Origin: Dehalococcoidales bacterium
GTDB taxonomy: Bacteria; Chloroflexota; Dehalococcoidia; Dehalococcoidales; RBG-16-60-22
Length of the DNA stretch: 11,360 bases
Assembly: GCA_030615475.1 (NCBI GenBank)
Contig: JAUWZF010000015.1
Coordinates: forward strand, 1 to 11,360
Reading direction: 5' to 3'
Part shown: positions 6,626-11,360 of the stretch, piece by piece
How positions within the stretch are numbered: the first letter of the stretch is position 1
Layout of the letters: the number at the start of each line of letters is the position of its first letter
The notes under the pieces: model-generated
The model's database searches: none
Told to the model about the DNA's origin: nothing
The model's input: only the letters and a program-made list of their open reading frames with translations
Made by a program: the position numbers and the translations under genes

Positions 6626-7373
6626 CTACTCCCCCGGAGTGACGTTTCTTTTTGCCGATTTTCATCACTATATCGGCGGCTTCGGCGGGGTCGAACGGTT
6701 TGTAAAGACAGGTTATCGCCGAAGCTTCCTGGGCCTTGTCCAGGGCTTCTTTAACTTCGTTGCGGAATCCGGTCATCATAACGGTAAGGATTTCCGGGTT
6801 GATTTCTTTAAGACGCAGGAGGGTCTCCAGGCCGTCTATATTGGGCAGCTTGACATCGATAAATGCCATCTGGAGGTCCTTTTCCTGGGCTATGATAACT
6901 GCCTCTTCACCGCTGCCCGCCGTCAATACTTCGTGCCCCTGCTGTTTCAGTACCTGTGTCAGGGTATCGCAGATATCGGCGTCATCATCGATGATAAGGA
7001 TCGGCTGGCTGCGGGCTGCCTCGTTAATCAGCTCTATCAACTGGTCTATTCTTATCGGCTTGTGGATGATGCGGCGGGCACCTTCGTCTTTGGCTACCTG
7101 AATCAGGTCTTCGTCGGTATAGGCCGTCATCAGGATTATCGAGGCTCCGGGTTGCATCTCCTTTATTTTCCGGAAAGCCTCCACGCCGTTCATCTCGGGC
7201 ATGACGATGTCCATCAGCGTAACGTCAAAGTTCTGTTCTTTAAACTTATTTACGGCAGATGCCCCGTTGCCCGCTGTTTCCACGCTAAAACCCCGCCGTT
7301 TTAATATCATGGCAAATGTCTCCAGTAAGTCCTCGTTATCATCGACGACGAGGATGGTCGGTTCTTCATTCAT
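6615..7373 (-). CDS. Tandem double-receiver protein
   Basis: The 252-residue protein is two receiver domains back to back with no output domain. Receiver 1 (about 5-120) has Asp11/Asp12, phosphoacceptor Asp55 (LMDIVMPEMNG), Thr83 and Lys105. Receiver 2 (about 124-240) has Asp129/Asp130, Asp173 (FIDVKLPNIDG), Thr201 and Lys225. Both look fully active. A short basic tail (KKKRH) follows. Such proteins usually relay or buffer phosphate between kinases. Its start lies seven bases after the membrane kinase stop, with the SD AAAGGAG inside the kinase's last codons (spacing about 11, rather long). Its end overlaps the next kinase by 11 bases, which places it physically between two kinases. Confidence 0.93.
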   Translation of the reverse strand: MNEEPTILVVDDNEDLLETFAMILKRRGFSVETAGNGASAVNKFKEQNFDVTLMDIVMPEMNGVEAFRKIKEMQPGASIILMTAYTDEDLIQVAKDEGARRIIHKPIRIDQLIELINEAARSQPILIIDDDADICDTLTQVLKQQGHEVLTAGSGEEAVIIAQEKDLQMAFIDVKLPNIDGLETLLRLKEINPEILTVMMTGFRNEVKEALDKAQEASAITCLYKPFDPAEAADIVMKIGKKKRHSGGVDEG

Positions 7374-7380
7374 TTCAACT

Positions 7381-8883
7381 CTATCTCCTTTTCTCCAGCG
7401 GTAGCTTCACGGTAAAGGTTGCGCCCCGGCCTGCCTGGCTGGCAATCTCGATTTTACCCCCGTTTTGCTCGACAAGCCGCTTCGTAATCGCCAGACCCAG
7501 GCCGATACCCTTCGGTTTGGTGGTAAAAAGCGGCTCGAATATCTTGTCCAGGTTATCTTCCGGTATGCCGCAGCCGTTGTCCTGGAACTTTATCCAGACA
7601 AAGCTGTCATCCGTACCGGTATCGATGTTCAACTCTCCCTCTTTCCCGGTCATGGCCTGTATGGCATTGGAAATGATGTTGGTGAAGACGCGGCTTATCT
7701 GCTCGGCATCGGTCCTGACCTTCATGGGATGGCCGTTGATATTAGAATTGACGGTGACATGCTCCGGTACGGTTATCCATGACAGGCTTTCGTTAATTAA
7801 AGTGTTAAGGTCGACCCTGTCCGGTGATGGGGGCGTGATACGGGTGAAGTCCAGCAGGTCGGTAACGATTTTATTGGCGATATCAACCTGTTTATCCAGG
7901 ACTTTCAGTGTATTGGCTGCCTCTTCATCGCTTTTATCAGAAACAGCCATGTTGAGCAGGTAGGCGCAGTTTCTTATCACGTTAAGGGGATTGCGCAGTT
8001 CGTGGCCGACCCCCGAGGCCAGTTCGCCGACGGCGGCCAGTCTCTCGGAACGGATGAGCTTTTCCTGTACCTTCTCCAGGTCTTTCGTCCTGATATCGAC
8101 TTCATCTTCCAGCTGTTCATAGTAGCCCTGTAGAGACTGTTCCAGCTCCACCTGCCGGATGGCGCCGCAGATTCTCTCGACGAGGGTCTTGGTCAGGTGA
8201 TTTCTCTTCTTCAGGTAGGGGTTATCGCGGGAGGAGTATATCTCCACAAGCCCCATCACTTCCCCGCCCACTACCAGGTTCTCGGTTATCTTGCTGGATG
8301 ATTTCTGGAAGTCATCGCTCTTGAAGACCTGGTCGTGAAAGGTAATTCTGACTTTGGTTTCCTCAGGAGACTGCATGGCATGGGGAATCAGGGCCACCAC
8401 CTTAGACAGGAAATTGTCTACGGAACCGCTCTCTTCGGCCGCCTTGCCGATATCGTAGAGGCATTTCATCTCTTTCATCCTCTGGCGGTGCTGCTGCTCG
8501 CTCTTCTGCAGCATGGCGACTGCGGCCCCGACGGCGCTGAGGATGATGACGAAGGCCGTGGGCTTGAACAGGGCATTGGGGTAAGTATCTATCAGTATGG
8601 CATGGGGTAACAGAATTAACATGGCGATAAGGGCTGCCAGTACGGCCGGTATCACGCCGAATACGTAGGCGGTATATACCACCGGGGCGAAGAATACCAG
8701 GCCCAGGAAGTCAATCCCGTAGAAATTGTGAAGGCTGTTGAGGGAGCTCTCCAGTGATGTCCAGCCCAAAAGGCCGCCGATAACGGGCAAATAGTAAATG
8801 ATGGAACAAACCACCATGATGGCTATGATGTACCGCAGGTGTGTATTAGCCCACCAGCTTTTCTTATTGCGTTTGTAACTCAT
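7381..8883 (-). CDS. Membrane sensor histidine kinase
   Basis: A 500-residue kinase. The N-terminal 130 residues hold four predicted membrane helices (about 17-38, 58-76, 78-97 and 106-125) with short loops, recalling a KdpD-like/DUF4118 membrane module more than a large extracellular sensor. Residues 135-250 look GAF-like, then a coiled coil (about 245-285). The H-box GVGHELRNPLN carries His294; the ATPase domain has N-box NIISNAIQAM (Asn403/Asn406), G1 DNGCGIP (435-441) and G2 GIGLGLAI (459-466). The H-box and FEPLFTTK lid resemble NtrB/ZraS-type kinases. GGGAGG lies six bases before the ATG, and the start is 15 bases after the upstream 71-residue ORF. As the only membrane kinase here, it is the likely input of the cluster. 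Confidence 0.95.
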   Translation of the reverse strand: MSYKRNKKSWWANTHLRYIIAIMVVCSIIYYLPVIGGLLGWTSLESSLNSLHNFYGIDFLGLVFFAPVVYTAYVFGVIPAVLAALIAMLILLPHAILIDTYPNALFKPTAFVIILSAVGAAVAMLQKSEQQHRQRMKEMKCLYDIGKAAEESGSVDNFLSKVVALIPHAMQSPEETKVRITFHDQVFKSDDFQKSSSKITENLVVGGEVMGLVEIYSSRDNPYLKKRNHLTKTLVERICGAIRQVELEQSLQGYYEQLEDEVDIRTKDLEKVQEKLIRSERLAAVGELASGVGHELRNPLNVIRNCAYLLNMAVSDKSDEEAANTLKVLDKQVDIANKIVTDLLDFTRITPPSPDRVDLNTLINESLSWITVPEHVTVNSNINGHPMKVRTDAEQISRVFTNIISNAIQAMTGKEGELNIDTGTDDSFVWIKFQDNGCGIPEDNLDKIFEPLFTTKPKGIGLGLAITKRLVEQNGGKIEIASQAGRGATFTVKLPLEKRR

Positions 8884-8898
8884 TTTCGGCCTCCCTAA

Positions 8899-9114
8899 TT
8901 ATCTATAGGGTACGGTCGCTTCTTCTGCCATGGCCTTATTAATTGCATCAGGTATTGCGGGCAATTTTGTCCAGTTGCCCTGCAATTTCAGGCTACTACT
9001 GCGGTGCCATGGGAGGCAACCATGATAACCCCCTATTTTATCGGGGTATTCCCCCAGTCCCATCGGCAGGAATCCCCAGACTGCGCGGTAAATTTTATTT
9101 AGCTTCGCTGCCAT
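8899..9114 (-). CDS. Small protein of unknown function (71 aa)
   Basis: I do not recognise it. The ATG (9112-9114) overlaps the end of the acidic-protein gene by 16 bases, and the TAA falls 15 bases before the membrane kinase, so the frame fills the gap between two sure genes; this is the main argument for it. The SD is weak (TTAAGGA immediately before the ATG), consistent with coupled translation. The protein is soluble, with Trp, Gly and Pro in the middle (PMGLGEYPDKIGGYHG) and one Cys (Cys33). No signal peptide or membrane helix is seen. If real, it may be a small partner of the ATPase or the kinase. Confidence 0.5.
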   Translation of the reverse strand: MAAKLNKIYRAVWGFLPMGLGEYPDKIGGYHGCLPWHRSSSLKLQGNWTKLPAIPDAINKAMAEEATVPYR

Positions 9115-9647
9115 TCCTTAATTATTCCCTTTATCTCATTCAAATCATCGATTAATTCCTCGGCGGTAACGTCGGGCATTGATCTGATGAGGTTGGCCAG
9201 CGGATTTTCCTCCTCATCATCGTCGCTGAAGAGGTCGTTAATGGAATCGCCGTCGCCATCGTCCACTTTTACTTCCTTCTCACCTTCCGGTGGCGGTGGG
9301 TCGCTTCCCGCGCTTACCTCAACTACCTTGATCCCCTCGCCGTCTTCCTCAAGCGCTTCCGCATCTGTCTCAATATCATCCACTTCGGCCAGTTTATCTT
9401 CCGGCTCGATAGTTAACTCATCCAACGGTCCATGAGGCACGGCTGAAGCGTCTCCATCCTTTTCAGGCGTGTCGCCTTCATCGGATAGTTCCTGTAATTC
9501 CTGCGCCGTCTCCTCGGGGTCCTTGGTTCTGCCGTCAATCTTTTCTTCCGTCTCGACGATTTGCTCGGCAGTGGTGCCTTCTGCCTCGGCAGCATCTTTT
9601 TCGGTTTTCTTTTTAGATTTGCCTATCTTAAAATTCATAATACGCAT
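9099..9647 (-). CDS. Highly acidic protein of unknown function (182 aa)
   Basis: Family not recognised. A short basic start (KIGKSKKK) is followed by a long Asp/Glu-rich region (about residues 15-147) that is almost certainly disordered, including a PPPP break near 117-120 and the cluster FSDDDEEE. The C-terminal 35 residues (about 148-182, NPLANLIRSMPDVTAEELI onward) are ordered-looking, with amphipathic helical character ending IKEWQRS, so this may be a docking helix. There is no signal peptide or membrane segment. AAGGAGG, seven bases before the ATG, fixes the start. It follows the secretion ATPase by 56 bases in the same direction and precedes the signalling genes. A role as an adaptor for the ATPase is inference from position and charge only. 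Confidence 0.82.
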   Translation of the reverse strand: MRIMNFKIGKSKKKTEKDAAEAEGTTAEQIVETEEKIDGRTKDPEETAQELQELSDEGDTPEKDGDASAVPHGPLDELTIEPEDKLAEVDDIETDAEALEEDGEGIKVVEVSAGSDPPPPEGEKEVKVDDGDGDSINDLFSDDDEEENPLANLIRSMPDVTAEELIDDLNEIKGIIKEWQRS

Positions 9648-9663
9648 TTGTGACCTCCTTAAC

Positions 9664-9685
9664 AGCAGGCTATGTTAAGCCTGCT
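9664..9685 (-). promoter_or_regulatory. Intercistronic hairpin just upstream of the acidic-protein SD
   Basis: AGCAGGCT (9664-9671) and AGCCTGCT (9678-9685) form a perfect 8-bp GC-rich stem with a 6-base loop. On the minus strand it lies between the ATPase stop and the SD (GTTAAGGAGG) of the acidic-protein gene, with no T-tract after it. It is therefore unlikely to be a terminator and better suits an RNA processing or stabilising structure, or one that insulates the translation start. Confidence 0.4.
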
Positions 9686-9703
9686 ATGCGTTCCCTCCTG
9701 TTT

Positions 9704-11360
9704 TTAACGGAAATACCCATCGCGGTATGCCTTGGATAATATTGCATAGACATCGTAAAAATTAGTTTTCCCCTGCTCGCCCATACGCCTCAGGACATCG
9801 GCTCTTTGCTTCAATAGCTTGTATATCTGCCTTCTTTTTTCTTCCGGGAGGCCGCGCCTGGGGGCGATTTTATTCTCCAGCAGGTATGAGTTCTGGAAAC
9901 CCCGGAACAGGAACGAGTCGTCCAGCGGGTTCCATTTGAAAGACTCGATGAAGGAAAAGGAGTCGGCCACCGAATCATAGTTGACGATTTCATTCACGCT
10001 GGTTATTTTCCGGGCAAGGCTGCCGTTGGCCAGCCGGACCTGCTGGCAGATAACCACGACGTTAAGGTTGTCCACGTATGTCTTGGGCACGCTGATGGGG
10101 ACGCCGGTAACACGCTGGATGAGCTTGGATACGGATGCCGCGTGGAAGGTGCTCATAGTTGCATGACCGGTTTGCATGGCCTGGAAGGCGATGGCGCCTT
10201 CGGCACCACGTATCTCGCCGATGATGATAAGGTTGGGCCTCTGCCGCAGGGCAGCCTTGAGCAGGTCGAACATGGATACCTCGGAGGAGTCGCCCCCTTT
10301 ATCGGAACCGCGGGTAACCCCGCGAATCCAGTTATGGTGCGGCACCTGGACTTCCGGGGTATCTTCAATGCTTACTATCTTGGCATCGGGGGGAATAAAG
10401 GTAGTGAGAGCGTTCAGCAGGGTTGTTTTACCGGAGGCCGTTTCCCCGGACACCCAGACATTCATACCTTCTTGAAGTATGATGGAGAGATAGGCGGCCA
10501 TATCGAAGCTCATCATGCCGAACTGGATAAGCTCCAGTATGCTCAGCGGTGTGTCGCTGAACTTTCTGATGGTAAAGTTGCTGCCTCGCTTGGAAACATC
10601 GGTGCCGTAGACGATATTGATACGGGAGCCATCGGGCAGCGTGGCATCGACAACCGGTTCACGGAAGGTAACCGGGTGCTTGATGCCCTCGGCCAGCTCG
10701 ATGACGAATTTGTCCAGAGATTCGTTGGTCTCGAATCCGATACTGGCCCTGAGACCGCCGAAAATTTTATGTTCCACAAAGATATTACCGAGGCCGGAAC
10801 ATGAAATATCTTCGATATTGGGGTCCAGTATCATGGGGTCCAGAATGGCCATGCCTTCCAGTTTACGCCGGAGTAGATAACGGAGACTGATGTACTGGAA
10901 ATTGGTTATACGTATCTTTCCCTTGGAGCCTCCTTTGGATTTAAGGGAAAGAGGCTTTTTCTCTTTTTTGCCGTTTTTGCCACCTCCGTCGCGTTTGTTT
11001 TTATCCGGGGGTGCCTCGGGGGCTTTTTGGCTGCTAACAGAGACTATCCTGTCGACGATTCCCATGATGATTTCGAGTCGCTTTGCAGAGTCGTCCACAC
11101 CCTCCAGCTCCTCGACATAGTCGGCAAGCTTCAACTCTATCTCATCAAGGATGCTGTCCTGGGCGTCAATGAGACTCGGTTCCACGGCGACATAATAGTC
11201 CCTGATGTCCTCGGGGTTGGGCAGAATATGAACGAATACTCCGCTGCCGACATTATAGATAAGGTTAGGGTCTTTGGTACCCTTCAGTGCCCGTGTCACT
11301 TTTTCATAATAGTCCGGGATGCCAATCTTATCCTCTGGAAGCATGCGCAGGTACTGGAGG
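9704..11360 (-). CDS. Archaeal-type secretion/pilus motor ATPase (FlaI/GspE2-like), 5' end open
   Basis: A hexameric motor ATPase of the type II/IV secretion superfamily. Numbered from the Met at 11344: N-terminal domain (1-100), Lys/Gly-rich linker (about 107-145), second N-terminal domain (about 146-260) with DPNIEDISCSG and RGSNFTIRKF, Walker A GETASGKT (300-307), Asp box SIEDTPE, PHHNWIRGVTR, Walker B LIIIGEIRG (Glu377) and His box MSTFHAAS (His401). NIEDISC, FTIRKF, the PHxNWI element and QAMQTGH...STFHA are hallmarks of the FlaI/archaeal GspE2 group more than of CpaF or PilB. It probably powers a Tad-like pilus or related secretion system at the inner membrane. The frame stays open to the window edge and no SD precedes the 11344 Met, so the true start is probably upstream, outside the window. 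Partner membrane proteins are not in view. Confidence 0.93.
   Translation of the reverse strand, partial: LQYLRMLPEDKIGIPDYYEKVTRALKGTKDPNLIYNVGSGVFVHILPNPEDIRDYYVAVEPSLIDAQDSILDEIELKLADYVEELEGVDDSAKRLEIIMGIVDRIVSVSSQKAPEAPPDKNKRDGGGKNGKKEKKPLSLKSKGGSKGKIRITNFQYISLRYLLRRKLEGMAILDPMILDPNIEDISCSGLGNIFVEHKIFGGLRASIGFETNESLDKFVIELAEGIKHPVTFREPVVDATLPDGSRINIVYGTDVSKRGSNFTIRKFSDTPLSILELIQFGMMSFDMAAYLSIILQEGMNVWVSGETASGKTTLLNALTTFIPPDAKIVSIEDTPEVQVPHHNWIRGVTRGSDKGGDSSEVSMFDLLKAALRQRPNLIIIGEIRGAEGAIAFQAMQTGHATMSTFHAASVSKLIQRVTGVPISVPKTYVDNLNVVVICQQVRLANGSLARKITSVNEIVNYDSVADSFSFIESFKWNPLDDSFLFRGFQNSYLLENKIAPRRGLPEEKRRQIYKLLKQRADVLRRMGEQGKTNFYDVYAILSKAYRDGYFR

Noticed and set aside
6567..7304. 245-codon plus-strand frame opposite the double-receiver gene
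   Set aside because: It is a mirror of a certain gene with intact catalytic motifs on the minus strand, and it has no family motif of its own.
10142..10804. 220-codon plus-strand frame opposite the ATPase
   Set aside because: It lies antisense to the Walker A and Walker B coding region. Its length follows from the codon bias of the real gene.

Overview
The window reads as bacterial chromosome: strong Shine-Dalgarno (SD) sites, one near-consensus sigma-70 promoter, a lipoprotein lipobox, histidine kinases and intrinsic-terminator-like hairpins. My best guess at lineage is Chloroflexota, perhaps Dehalococcoidia-like. The basis is a FlaI/archaeal-type secretion ATPase in a bacterium, a Thr/Pro-rich linker on a PsbP-like lipoprotein, and tandem small cupins. 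This is inference from style and not a proven assignment.

Layout, left to right: (1) A complete minus-strand tRNA-Lys(CUU) with its own promoter (1-127) and a bidirectional hairpin (165-207). (2) Small minus-strand genes: a 72-residue unknown, a 171-residue secreted unknown, and a stand-alone receiver domain that has lost key residues (274-1781). (3) A tandem pair of small cupin genes (1991-2854); the downstream copy is frameshifted in a run of seven A. (4) The only plus-strand gene (3152-4255), a lipoprotein with two PsbP/DcrB-like repeats, driven by a clear promoter and broken by one in-frame TAA. (5) A shared terminator hairpin (4267-4294). (6) A long, tightly packed minus-strand operon from 11360 down to 4299.

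The operon runs, in transcription order: an archaeal-type (FlaI/GspE2-like) secretion ATPase, a very acidic 182-residue protein, a 71-residue unknown, a four-pass membrane histidine kinase, a tandem double receiver, a soluble receiver-GAF-histidine kinase, and a KdpE-like DNA-binding response regulator. Spacings inside the signalling block are -11 to +15 bases. This suggests one phosphorelay with four receiver domains, two kinase cores and a single DNA-binding output, transcribed with a pilus/secretion motor gene. What signal it senses and what it controls cannot be read from the window.

The points most worth checking are the two apparently broken genes (one nonsense codon, one homopolymer frameshift), the degenerate receiver, the archaeal-type ATPase with its basic linker next to an acidic partner candidate, and the phosphorelay architecture. 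I see no CRISPR array, insertion sequence, rRNA or prophage.
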